NCBI GenBank assembly: GCA_001579985.1
Contig: LRSR01002219.1
Coordinates: 1 to 31,865, forward strand
Reading direction: 5' to 3'
Length of the DNA stretch: 31,865 nucleotides
DNA from: Hypsibius dujardini
Taxonomy: Eukaryota; Tardigrada; Eutardigrada; Parachela; Hypsibiidae
This document shows, one piece after another, positions 10,530 through 20,758 of this stretch (position 1 is its first letter; every line of letters begins with the position of its first letter). The position numbers were made by a program, and so were the translations under genes. Under the pieces are notes generated by a model. The model was given only the letters and a program-made list of their open reading frames with translations, did not search any database and was not told the origin of the DNA.

Positions 10530-10871
10530 ATAAACTATTGGTAATTGTTAACTCTTGGATTTCAATCATTTCATCAATCAGTAATATATCTTTGAATAAT
10601 TAAGTATCTTGGTAACGTCTTGAAAGTTATTTTTTATTGTATTTCAATTAAAAAAATTAAAAGGATGGGACCATAGTGAAAAGGGTGGGAAAAGGATGGG
10701 ACTATAATAAATGGGTGGGAAAGTGTGGGACTATAGTGATTTCCTAAAAAAAAATGTGCCTTTAACTATATAAATATATTTTACTTAAAATGAAAAGAGA
10801 CTTTTTGAGCCATTTAAAATAGCAACTATTAAATACATATATTTAAAAAACACTACCGTGCCTTACCGTAT

Positions 10872-10932
10872 TGTACCAGGACAAATTAATAGTAAGGCAT
10901 GCCCCGTTACTATTAATTTGCCCTGATTGTAC
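10872..10932. repeat. imperfect hairpin
   Basis: ACAAATTAATAGTAA on the left pairs with TTACTATTAATTTG on the right across a loop of about 9 bp, with partial pairing extending to GTAC on both sides. It may be a small foldback element. Confidence 0.6.
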
Positions 10933-11138
10933 CGAGTGACGCAGTGATGTGCCGGTACCTATCTGCCTTGCAGTCTTTCTAATCTAATCTCGGGACTGCA
11001 TCTTATCAAAAGAAAGTTTAACGTATTTTCTTTTCAGAACGGCACTTCCGACTTACCCGAAACTGAGACGCATGAGTATAGCATTTCCCTGGTAATCCTT
11101 CCGCCCGCCCTGAACGGTCCTTCCTCCCGCCATCTGCG

Positions 11139-14100
11139 ATGGAGAGTGCCAGCACCTTTGACATCTCGACGGCATTTGCAGACGTCCAGGCCCATGTCGA
11201 TAAATTATCCCCGGAATTGCGCATTCTAAGCATGGCCATTTGGAATCGTCCGGAGACGGCGTATGAGGAGCACTTTGCCCACAGTCTGCTGACCGATTTC
11301 CTGGCCGGCAAGGGCTTCACCGTTACCCGGCATTTCCACCTTCCGACGGCATTCCGCGCGGAATTCCAGAGTGCCCATTTTGATCCTGCCCGCCATTACA
11401 CCGTGGCCTACCTCTCGGAATACGACAGTACGTAATACCGCTGCATACGTCCATATACATGTACAGTAAGCGACAGAATTTAATCTAATGGAGGGTCCCG
11501 AAAATGGGCAAAAGGGGCGGGGCAAGGGTAATGATTGAACAATCAACCAATCGACTGCGCTCTGATTGATCGGCAGCTCCCCTGGTTGATTGGTTGATTG
11601 TTCAAGTAGTACGCATGCCCCGCCCATTTTGCCCATTTCCGAGACCCTCCGATAGATTAAATTCGGTCGCTTACTCTACACATAATTTTAAAGTACCAGA
11701 TACAATGATAGCGCTTATTTGGGACGTTTTTCATGGGTGGAACGCAGAAAGCCTCCGCTTTATTTTGTTTTAAGTACTACAATATTAGTGATGATTTATA
11801 AAATCTATTTCATCGGTGACGAAATCAGACCATTTTTTTGGCAAAATTTCAAATGTATAAAAACACCGGAAAAATCCAATTTCCATGATCTTCACGGAAA
11901 AAATGGCGGTTTATAGAAATGTATAAAATATGATTACTAGTATGTTGACACTGTCCCATCTCTAATTTAATTTGGAATCGATGGGCATCAACCAATTATT
12001 ATTTTTGATGTGAGGGGACGGAGCTGTGAACAGTTTTTAAAATTGGCCGACAATTCAAGCAAAGTTGGCATAGAGCCCCGCCCCCTGATGTCAGTTAAAT
12101 ATTTAAATAAAATTATCCCAAATTATCCAATTTGGGATGGGACACAGTTACTGTAATCGTATTCATTGCATTTCAATATACCGCCATTTTTACGGGGAAG
12201 ACCAATGAAAACGGAATCTTCCCGTGCTTTTCCAACTTTGAAATGTCGCCAAAAAAGTTTTGATTTAGTCACCGATGAAATAAATTTTATGAATCATCAC
12301 TAATATTTTACCACTAGTACTTTGAAAAAACTAAAGAGGAGGCATTCTGCGTTCCACTTATGACAATCTTCCCAAGTTTTTATTGTACTGGATTTAACCA
12401 GTCGAGAATATAATACCTGTCACTATGTGAGTGCATACACTGTATGCCTTTATTTGAATATTTTCAATCATCCACTAGTTGAGAGGACAAGAAAGAATTG
12501 CTCTGAAAGCTTAACAAGTGGATATTGTTCGTTTGCAGGCCTTCCGGTTATCGGACATGCCTGCGGACACAACCTCATCGCCATCTGCGGCGTCGGAAGT
12601 GCCTTAGCGTTGCAGTCGCTTCTCCGGATAGGCACCGGACTTGAAGGGCGGGTACGTCGTTTTGATGGTCCGCAGATGCACTAGACTGTATTCGCACTTC
12701 CTCACCAAGATACGGATTTCGTATTTTTCGATGACGCTACTAGAATAATAATATAAGAGTGGAATAGGTAAAATAACTTGAACCAATTGTGTGAGGTACT
12801 AAGTAAATCAAAGCTCCACGCGTCAGCAGAGTATTCGAGTCTCTTTTATAGCGATCGTTGCATTATAGCATCAAATAGAGGTTTGTTACTACTAATACCT
12901 TGGACAAGTTTGTGATGATAAGTTAGAAGAAAATGAATATGCATTCTGATGCAAAACAAATGAGCATGGATGTGTATGTGATAAGACGGCCGGAAAGTGG
13001 TATTGAAAACGTTAGTAGAGCTACTAGTACCAGTAATGTCCGCATTAGCGTACCGTATACTCCCTGGCTCCCCGCATCAAGGGGCAGCACATGTATAAAC
13101 TGTTCAGAAGTGACGTACCCTTGAATCTTGTCGGCTTTTTGTGATTTGATAGGTTATATGTTTAGGAACACCGGCTGAGGAGACGTCGGGCGGAAAAATT
13201 GATCTTCTTAATGCCGGAGCTTTCGTGGGAATCGATTTCTGCATGATGGCGCATCCGTCCGGCGTGAACATTACCAAGCCAGATTTCATCGGCCTCCTGG
13301 AGGTATATTTTCGACCATGTTGATTGATTTTTCTTTGCAGTTACTCCTTACCGTTTTCTCCGAATACTGTAGCCTCGGTCAACATATTCGGTCTGCTTGT
13401 GCATGGCTCTGCCTGCCTGTCTACCTGTGTTGTATGTCTGACTGTATGTCTGTCAGCCAGTCTGTCTGTCTGCTGTCTACCGCTCATGTCCGTCCTTTAC
13501 GTCTGTATGTCTGTCTATTTGTCTATTTGTTTGTCTTTCAGTGTGAAGTTGAGTTCTTCGGAAAAGACAACGATGCCGGGCCGGAACCATGGAGTAGTAG
13601 CGCTTCGGCAACGGACGCCGCCGTGTTACTCTACACTTCTCTCTCCTTACTACGGCAGAAGCTCAACGCCGGGAACCAGATCCACGGAGTGATATTTGAA
13701 GCGGGAAAACCGCAACCCACAGGAAAATCCTATGCAAAATGTCATTACTACATGCGCACGCCGACCGTTCCGGAAATGGACACACTGAAGCAGTCTTTCC
13801 AGGCAGCTCTCGATTCAACAGCCTTGATTTGTGGTATGTACATCCACGATCACGAATATCATTTCGAGGTCTCGGAGCACATCATTTTATCATGTGGCAA
13901 AGATAAACGGGTCTTTTTGCTTGATATAGGATGCACAGTTAAACGGGAATATGCCATCGCACCATTCGAAGGACTTATCTCGAATCAACTGATGGCCAGC
14001 CTTTACGATAAATATGCTCAACAGCTAGGTGCGTTAACCTGTCTCTGTCTGTCTCTCTCTCTCTCTGTCTTACTGTCTGTCTGTCTGGTTTAATGTCAAT

Positions 14101-14758
14101 CATTCATCTTGGTGGCTTTACCCGCATGTATCTCTCTCAGTGATTCTGTCTAGTTGCGGGTCTATCTATCTGCCTGATTGCCGCTCTTCTGACCTTATAT
14201 ATTTGTCTGTCTGAAATTTTTTTTGCCTGCTCACCTGTCTGGTTGTCTGTCTGTGTGTAGCCTCGTCAGGCGTTGTGCCCTTTGGTCGATTTACTACTAG
14301 TGCCGTACGTGGAACTTTTGCTGTACTTATGCATGGCTTGGGGTTTTAGGATTTGACAGTCCGGATTTGCCGCCAAGCTACGGCTCAACGGATATGGGAA
14401 ATGTACGTGCACTACATTAAGGGCAGGCTGCATGGGCTGAAGTTAGTACAATGTCTGTGTTCTGACCAGATCCCATTTTTCTCGCAAGGTCTCCAACAAT
14501 CTCCCCGGTTTACACCCAGTCTATTCGATCGGTGAATCCACCCTCACGTTGCATACTGAGGATTTCAAAGCCGCCGCAGCTACTGCGTACGCCCACACTG
14601 CAACCCTGAATATTGCCAAGTCGTTGGCCATGGTCGGCGTTGAACTACTGTCTAACACGACGTCGGCTCAATCCGCGAAACTGGCATTCAGTCTCTCTCC
14701 TGCCAGTTGTTTCCAAAAGGCAGTTTTTATAAAGCAACCAAATTATGACAAACTGTAA
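11139..14758 (+). CDS. PM20D2-like M20 family dipeptidase (421 aa, seven exons)
   Basis: PM20D2-type enzymes are cytosolic M20 metallopeptidases that hydrolyse beta-alanyl and gamma-aminobutyryl dipeptides in vertebrates. Exons: 11139-11427, 12539-12651, 13153-13302, 13542-13833, 13930-14028, 14350-14402 and 14489-14758, all GT-AG and phase-consistent. Early residues [17 protein letters not shown] match the family's ALSxAIWxxPELAYEE. The metal-site region GHACGHN is at residues 102-108, GTPAEE at 139-144 and MAHPS at 166-170. [20 protein letters not shown] and [13 protein letters not shown] correspond to the C-terminal catalytic segment. The length is close to the vertebrate protein (about 436). 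Intron 1 (1.1 kb) holds two inverted-repeat elements. Intron 4 (13834-13929) is 96 nt and open in frame. The final stop overlaps a possible donor, CT/GTAAGC. Confidence 0.9.
11466..11674. mobile_element. foldback element with about 60-bp inverted ends, in PM20D2-like intron 1
   Basis: The left arm starts GTAAGCGACAGAATTTAATC and runs through GGAGGGTCCCGAAAATGGGC to GGGCGGGGCA. The right arm, reverse-complemented, starts GTAAGCGACCGAATTTAATC and runs through the same blocks. An inner pair, CAATCAACCAATC and GATTGGTTGATTG, pairs too, so nearly the whole element folds. It has no coding capacity. Confidence 0.82.
11719..12375. mobile_element. long-armed inverted-repeat element (about 657 bp), in PM20D2-like intron 1
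   Basis: Arms of about 240 bp (11719-11960 and 12136-12375) are inverted copies with scattered changes. Shared blocks, read from the outer ends inward, are GTGGAACGCAGAA, GCCTCC, ATATTAGTGATGATT, ATTTCATCGGTGAC, AAATGGCGGT and TGTCCCATC. About 175 bp of unique spacer lies between. There is no transposase frame, so this fits a long-TIR MITE or a hairpin formed by inverted duplication. Confidence 0.8.
14039..14088 (+). repeat. CTGT/CTCT microsatellite in PM20D2-like intron 5
   Basis: Alternating CTGTCTCT and CTGTCTGT units start about 10 bp after the donor and are followed by more scattered CTGT units up to about 14255. Confidence 0.8.
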
Positions 14759-14821
14759 GCTCTTTTATTCGATGTAACTAACTAACAAAAATCGGTCAAA
14801 AGCAAAATGTAAACAAGTGAT

Positions 14822-16426
14822 ATGAGCGACTCAGGGAGTAAAAAGCGGAAAAGTGGTGAAGGCGGAACGGAACCGATGACGTAACTCACAGAACTGACGT
14901 TCTTTCTTTCGTCGTAGTGTTGCGCTTTTCCACCGATATTGTATATGTATTATTATTCTATTATTACTGCTTCGCTGATCCATGACAATGATTTCGTTTT
15001 TCGTCTAAAACACTTCCAAGCTCTGCCATTCTTAATTGCGATTCCACCTCCCAGCCCAGGCGAGAAGATGGCTCTTCGTTTTGGTTCTATGCTGAAGATT
15101 CGCCCGTTAATCATGCCAACTGCGTAAGTGTGTGGACGCATTTTCACTATTCCCTCCTCCAATTTGTTGTCTTCTTGATCTCTGATTGGCATGGTTTTTC
15201 ATAGAATCCGAACGGTCGAATTCACACAGGGCCGTGAAAATGACGATCTTACAGGTAAGTCGAAAAACCTTTGGTATATTTACACACGTGGCTATATTAT
15301 AGCGTTAATCGAGTTACGCCACTTAGCTCGTCTGTTTGTAGAGCCATTCACAGTCGAGCTAAATGGCTTGAATCGGTTCGCTCTGTAATGTAATCGTGTG
15401 TATTGGGGCCTTCGGTCAAAATGTCTTTCGCTTTTACGACATCGCCCCCTTTTCCACTTTGAATTTTCAACCACTACTTAGAATTAGTTGAAATTGTTAC
15501 CAGTGAAGTCTCAAGGCAGTTTTGTTTATTCGGGGTTGGCAACGAAAATTAATGGGATTTCAAAATTCATGTGCAATCAATCAATCAATGAGTAGGGTGT
15601 TCCAGAATTGGGTTATTTTCGGCTGAATGATGGGAATCAGAAAGATCAAACCACTCACTGCATCTCCAGAAAAAAGGTAATTTTCGCATAAAAACTGATG
15701 TATTTCTTCACTAAATAGCGTTCGACACTAGAATAGAGAAACATCCAAAAGAACAAAACATGTACGCGTACGCGGATATCGCTTAATTTTGATCATTTCA
15801 TTGAGTTCTTCGTAAACAGTGCCAGTACTAGTACATTAAATACATAGGCCAACCCTGTTCTAGAAGTCTATTTTCGCTCTAAGATCTGATGTTTTAAACA
15901 CTATTTTATCCGGTATTAGGTAAAAAAAACTGATAATAAATAGCCCTGACATAAGCCAATGCAGCGACACATGAATGGATTCCTAGATGATTGGTTGCTT
16001 GATTCACAAACTTTTCACGGCCCGACCCATTTCGTTTTCCCATTTTCTTTTTTTGAACGACCGCATCCAAATCAAACTTCGCGCAAAATTGGCGAGAGCT
16101 GTTGTGAGAACCATTGTGCTGGACACAAGGCTTAATCACTAACGTTGTTGTCGTTGATTTCAGATTGCCCCATTCCTCCCTGCCCGAAAATTAAATTCAG
16201 CCCCAAGTACGACAATGATCATGCATACAAGACGAAGTTCTACAAAGACTATGTAGGTTCACTGTAAAGTACCATCTTCATTTCTATCTGTCTGTCTCGG
16301 TCTGTCTGTTAGTCAGTTTGTCTCTCTATATTTTTGCCTATCTATCTCTATCTCTCAGTCTGTCTAATTGCCTGCCTTGCCTGCCTGTCAGCTTTTCTGT
16401 GCCTGTCTGCCTCCTTGCTTATCTAT

Positions 16427-16461
<35 letters not shown>

Positions 16462-16711
16462 CTTTGTGTATTTCTTTTTTCGTATTTCGTATCTGTATAT
16501 CTAATGCCTGCCACTGTCAGTTTTTGTTTACATAGTCTTATGTTTTGTGATTCAGCTTCTTCATAATGTGCACATGGAAAAAAATTTGATCAACACAATC
16601 AAGAGCAAGAAGGAAAAACTGGGACTGATTAGAGCTGCGATCCAGATGGCGACGGCTGAACTCGCCGAACTCTCTGGTTCCTCGACCGACCACACTGAAT
16701 CGCATCAGTAG
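14822..16711 (+). CDS. uncharacterised small nuclear-type protein (140 aa, five exons)
   Basis: Exons: 14822-14880, 15055-15123, 15205-15254, 16164-16252 and 16556-16711. Every junction is GT-AG and phases agree. The protein starts MSDSGSKKRKSGEGGTEPMT, where KKRK looks like a nuclear localisation signal. A middle section follows (MALRFGSMLKIRPLIMP, then IRTVEFTQGRENDDLT, then DCPIPPCPKIKFSP). The last part is a charged, probably helical segment (HMEKNLINTIKSKKEKLGLI, then QMATAELAEL). I do not recognise the family. A poly(A) signal AATAAA at 16772-16777 fits the 3' end. The ATG is only 63 bp after the peptidase stop. The peptidase's possible donor at 14755 could also splice in phase into exon 2 here, so exons 2-5 might be shared with a longer peptidase isoform. 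Intron 3 carries a family A MITE. Confidence 0.72.
15279..15399. mobile_element. foldback MITE, family A copy 2
   Basis: The arms ACACACGTGGCTATATTATA...GCCACTTAGCTCG and, reverse-complemented, ACACACGATTACATTACA...GCCATTTAGCTCG are inverted copies and resemble the element at 1868-2004 (shared GTGGCTATATTATAGC-like and GAGTTAAGCCATTTAGCTCG-like blocks). It is more diverged than copy 1 and lies in intron 3 of the 140-residue protein gene. Confidence 0.72.
16280..16463 (+). repeat. CTGT/CTGC tetranucleotide array ending in a pure (TGCC)n run
   Basis: Fills most of the last intron of the 140-residue protein gene. 16428-16463 is an uninterrupted CTGC run of about nine units. Its position ahead of the acceptor makes it a pyrimidine-biased tract in the sense strand. 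Confidence 0.88.
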
Positions 16712-16771
16712 GATTGTGCTATTTTATTTTACATCCGACCGATTTTACGTCTTTTTTTGCTACCTTTTCTG

Positions 16772-16777
16772 AATAAA
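16772..16777 (+). terminator. poly(A) signal AATAAA
   Basis: A canonical hexamer 61 bp after the stop codon of the 140-residue protein gene, same strand. Confidence 0.6.
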
Positions 16778-17074
16778 TGAACCCGGCCACAATGTTTTAG
16801 GACCCAAAAACCAAAAGAAAGCCCGGAGTGTACATAAGCTCATGTGCGGATCCATAGGTCTAAGTTTACGGTGGGTATATTTTTACTGCGTGAAGCTGTC
16901 GCATGAGTACAGTACTCGTACTCGAGTGCAAGGGAGTACGAAAGTCGCCTGTCTGACTGGCATCTACACCTTTGGACTGAAAAATTGGGACCCTCGATTT
17001 GTCAGAGGGCATTTTGTTTGTCCAGAAAGACAGACAGATAAACAGACAGATATTCTACAATATGTTTGTTTCAG

Positions 17075-17261
17075 GTTCCGAGGTGGATTAGGACAGGCTT
17101 GGAATGATGATCCGAATGATGTCCATGGCAACTTCAAGACGGGCAAAGTACTGCCTCGCGACATTTGGGAGAGGATTCATCATGAAAGATTAAAACTGAT
17201 GTCTCACTCCAGCACCATTAGGGGATTTTCATCGAACGGCATGAAGTTGTTTCAATTTTGA
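17075..17261 (+). CDS. possible terminal exon, unrecognised
   Basis: After an acceptor (TATGTTTGTTTCAG) the frame reads RFRGGLGQAWNDDPNDVHGN, then FKTGKVLPRDIWERIHHERL, and ends FSSNGMKLFQF before TGA. The composition is protein-like. The frame is also open back to an ATG at 16842, but that part includes a CAGACAGATA repeat and a poor start. No upstream donor with the matching phase was found, so this could be the end of a gene with an unseen 5' part or a chance frame. Confidence 0.28.
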
Positions 17262-19048
17262 AAATAGTCTGATCTTGATCTAAAGAGGGAATTTGAGAAC
17301 TTGAGAAAAACATTCTACGACTATTTTTCTTATCTACTACTATATTGTTCCTACTAGAGCTCCAAACTCAAGCATTTATTTAACAGCAGTACTACTGGGC
17401 TGTAACAAAACAACTAATTCGAGCTTTTCGAAATGAAATTCTGGTTTGCCTCGATAGGATCAAGACCATTTACAGTATCAGTCATAAAGTAATAAGTTTC
17501 CTGTTTGTTATCCATACAACAACGTGCCTGATAATGTTACGGCTCATTCAAAATTTCGAAAATAATTGCAATAGGCATAGATATTTGCAGGGTCTATGCT
17601 AATTACGAATCCGTAATGGGTATTTTCGTGGAGACCAAATACTTCCGCTTAGACTCCCGGAGGTAAATATGTACAATAATGTTAAATTAACTGGCTTAAG
17701 TTGGTTGTAATTAGATGTTTTTTCAAATAGCCTTAGAGCTCAAAATGACTCAGTAAAATTATTTTGTCGGTGTGGTTCCAAAACAGTTTCATTCGCAAAT
17801 TCAAAGATCGGATAACAATCAGATATTCTTGTTCTTTTTTAAGGAAAGAAATGGACTTGTTTATTATACTATTTTTACTTAATTGATAATCAGGTTCTTG
17901 AACGATAATAACTTTCGACTTATGAACTATTTTACAGTTCAAATGGATTAACATTTTGTTAGAAAGTGCCCACTGACGATAACGCTGAATTTTGTTCCTT
18001 GTTAGTTTTCTGTTTGTTTTGAGGGGAACTCACCGTTTACCGGCATCTGAAAATACGTTTTACCAGTTTGGCACTACAAGTACTTTGAATACTTATCTTT
18101 GCCATGATCAAGTCGTAATAAAAAAAACATTCAAAAAAGTATGAAAAACGACTGGGAAGATTGGGCTCCTAGAGCAGTAAAAACGGACCTCATTGCATGA
18201 CTTTGTCTCGTCCTCTCAATTGCTGTATCATCAACAGTGCAATTTTTTCTCGCTCTATATTAGGTGAACGTGAGCGCTTTTATTATAAACATTCGATATT
18301 CTTCTATTTTGTGCACTCTGTTCTAGATTTTCTTTCATTTAAAAAAAAACATACAACTCAGAATTGCTAGAAGGCCGTAGCTGTAAAAAATTTCCGAGAT
18401 TATAAGCGTCAGGATCAATAGGGATGCAAAGCGCTGATAAAAGGGAAAGCACCTAAATGTTATGACGTCATGTTTGTCTGCACCACGAGGTTATGGTTCT
18501 ACGCAGTTCTCCAACATTTCCCCCACGAGGTTCTACGCCTTCTAGTCGCTTTTTTAGCCATTTTCTCGCATGTTCAAGCAACATTTCGAGTCAAAATTAA
18601 AAAAACCGCATTGGAAACTTGGTTGAACGCTTACACTTGTGTCTAATGTTGTGGTAATGAAACTGTTTTTTGTCGTGCACCCCTACCTAAGGATGCGAAT
18701 CTTTTTCAAATCTTATTATCTAATTTTGAACTGATTTTTTCCAATAAAATTTTTATCATCTTCGATCGTATCAGAAAGTTAATTATCAAAAAACACTTGC
18801 AAATATTGCCGGGGGAAATGTTTTGGGCATATTTCTGGCTCTTTAGCCCCCCTTTCCCCAACTTATATAGGGTATTTTTTATCAAATTGTTTTTTCAGAC
18901 GATAGATGTGCCATTTTTTATATTATACTGTTATGAAATAAGGCTTTTTTGTAAGAGGCAAAGAGAACATGACGATTAGGTTGAGGGTCCAAAATGCCGT
19001 TTTTCATGCGGCGAATTCCCCTTAACAAAGAAATGGTCATGATTTTAG
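17262..19048. other. no gene recognised
   Basis: A 1.8-kb AT-rich stretch with only short frames. A short frame begins MKNDWEDWAPRA at 18141 but has no partner exon I can connect. 18480-18550 has two imperfect copies of CCACGAGGTT...CTACGC. I see nothing firmer. Confidence 0.35.
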
Positions 19049-19285
19049 TTATCTCGAATCGCTTAGATGGACACAACCTGATGACGTCAAAAAGAGTCTG
19101 GAATCGAAGATCATGACCCGATGTGAAGTTCCGAAGACAAACTATGGTGGGCTTGAGGGAGTAACGAAATATTACGGCGCTAAATTGTCAAAATCTGGAT
19201 GCAAACAGTTCTGGGAGGTTACTCATCTGCCCGTTTGGATAACTGAGAAACTGTACATTAAGCGAAAGCCTAAAGTGCATGAAAG
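19049..19285 (+). CDS. candidate internal exon, unrecognised (79 codons)
   Basis: Bounded by an acceptor GTCATGATTTTAG and a donor CATGAAAG/GTAAAA. The frame is open throughout: YLESLRWTQPDDVKKSLESK, then IMTRCEVPKTNYGGLEGVTK, then YYGAKLSKSGCKQFWEVTHL, then PVWITEKLYIKRKPKVHER. The composition is convincing. A further frame at 19337-19482 (RFLDGICKAQYKCAGNRKQK and on to DATWIPNI before TGA), with spaced Cys and basic residues, might belong to the same gene, but its phase (1) does not match this exon's end (2). Together they recall Cys/Lys-rich DNA-binding segments of some transposon-linked proteins; that is only an impression. Confidence 0.4.
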
Positions 19286-19549
19286 GTAAAATTTTTTCTT
19301 TAATATTTTTGGAATCTTGCCGTTGTTTTAAGTCCGTTTTCTTGACGGAATCTGCAAGGCCCAATATAAATGCGCTGGAAACAGAAAACAAAAAAGCAGA
19401 ATCTTACCAACGAGAGTTGTGAAAGTTTCTTGTAAGAGACGGGTAAAACATAAGGATGCCACATGGATACCAAATATATGAGAATTAATTGTTACAGTAA
19501 GATCACACCTCCCCTTACAATCTGAGTTATACCGCCGAATATATCCTTA

Positions 19550-19911
19550 GTTACACGCGCAGTTACGTGCTCAGTTGCAATTCAATGACACTCCGAGATA
19601 TGCGTTCAGTTCTGACGATACTTAAAAAGATGTTAATGCCAAGCAAACAGTCAGACAGAGTGACAAACATGTAAGCAGGCAAACAGACAAACAACAAAGC
19701 AAACAGGCAGGCAGAGAGAGACAAACAAGCAGACAGACAAATATGAGTAGAAGGAGATCCACAAAATCAGACAGGCAGATCAACAAGTTGACATTCATAA
19801 AGACAGAGAAACAGGCTTATAATCACTCTGTTATACCCTGAACTACACAGCCAATTACACGTTCAGTTACACACTCAGTTATATACTCAGTGCACTCCAG
19901 CACATTAATGT
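19550..19911. repeat. two diverged copies of an AGTTACAC-rich block around a CAGACA tract
   Basis: TTAGTTACACGCGCAGTTAC...TGACACTCC (about 19550-19596) resembles CAATTACACGTTCAGTTACA...TGCACTCC (about 19851-19907). Between them lies an ACAGACAAAC-rich tract (19645-19810). Confidence 0.5.
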
Positions 19912-20359
19912 ACACTCCCGATCTCAGAATTTGATTTTAAATCCTGCCCGAAACACGTTCCGTCGCTCGCTTGGTTGTTCATTCAGATTCACTGAAACTT
20001 TATTGACTTCCAAATTTTGAAACCCAAATCATCATTTCAATCAAGCAAGGTAATTACCCCGTAATGCCACTGATGTGAGCTTTAAACTAGGAACAGGTCC
20101 ACATATCCCATGGAGCTCGGACGAATGTGTATTTTGTCTTTTCAGAAGCAGCTTTGAAATGCAATGGAGTGATTGACTTAACATGGGAACTGGGGCAACT
20201 TTTGGCGTCTTTCATTTCACGCTTGTCGAGCAACTGGTCGTTGAAATCGATTAGTTTTTCATGTGGGTTGTTTACTGTGTTAAAAACAACGGACTCAAAA
20301 ATAGTTTCGTTTAAGCAACTTTGTGAACGAAATAAATCTAATTCAGTCAAAAGACTGTC

Positions 20360-20758
20360 TCAAATAAGCAAATACGTTAATGGAGAATGTGCACGTGAAA
20401 AGTAGGTCTGACGTCCGCTCGGTGCGGAAGCGGTAGAGAACATTCTTTTTGCCCGCTTCAGAATCGTGGCTTCCTCAATTTCGTCTACTTTTCCGAATCC
20501 CTAGAACAAAGCGAAAGCATCAATTAAATCACAATTAACTACAGAACACAAATAAAAATATTAAAACAGCGAAATAACTCCAACACAAATAATCCGTATT
20601 CTTAATAATGAATATTGCAGAAACTGCATGCTATTTAAATTGTCGTAGACTAACTTGCGCGAAATGCTTACATTTTCAAGGATATCAGTGAAGACGGTGA
20701 GGAGAACACGGAGCAGCAAGTTAGACGAATCCACTAGCCGGTAGGCAAAAACTTCCAT
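20360..20758 (-). CDS. candidate two-exon small protein (75 aa), unrecognised
   Basis: Exon 20758-20672 encodes MEVFAYRLVDSSNLLLRVLL and TVFTDILEN, ending at GAAAAT/GTAAGC in phase 0. Exon 20500-20360 follows the acceptor TTTGTTCTAG and encodes GFGKVDEIEEATILKRAKRM, then FSTASAPSGRQ, ending at TGA. Both splice sites are good and the phase matches. The N-terminal half looks like an amphipathic helix. The ATG may be internal, since the frame continues upstream as SSM and a CAAAGTCCAG acceptor lies just before it. No family recognised. Confidence 0.42.

Larger units (their letters stand above)
9875..10739. mobile_element. TIR element with tandemly repeated termini (about 865 bp)
   Basis: The left end (9875-9938) contains two units of CACTATAGTCCCACCCTTT followed by TCCCACCC. 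The right end (10655-10739) contains about three units on the opposite strand (GGGTGGGAAAAGGATGGGAC and similar). Both arms then run into AAATTAAAA/TTTTTAATTT. The interior holds a 60-codon minus-strand frame and a separate nested element at 10246-10529. No transposase is visible, so it is probably non-autonomous. Confidence 0.7.

Noticed and set aside
12652-12667. Extending peptidase exon 2 to a GATG/GTCCGC donor (VRRFD then GTPAEE)
   Set aside because: The frame works, but the donor is weak and the residues do not fit the family's hydrophobic strand. Starting exon 3 at 13153 ([10 protein letters not shown]) uses better sites and matches.
13317-14093. Single 258-codon frame taken as one protein
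   Set aside because: It merges intron 3, exon 4, the in-frame intron 4, exon 5 and part of a CTGT array; the spliced peptidase model explains it.
20087-20405. Two opposing frames of about 90 codons, plus (20127-20405) and minus (20350-20087)
   Set aside because: Each looks partly protein-like but excludes the other. The plus frame's acceptor phase does not match the upstream exon, and the minus frame has no acceptor in the required phase. I kept only the two-exon minus model ending at 20360.
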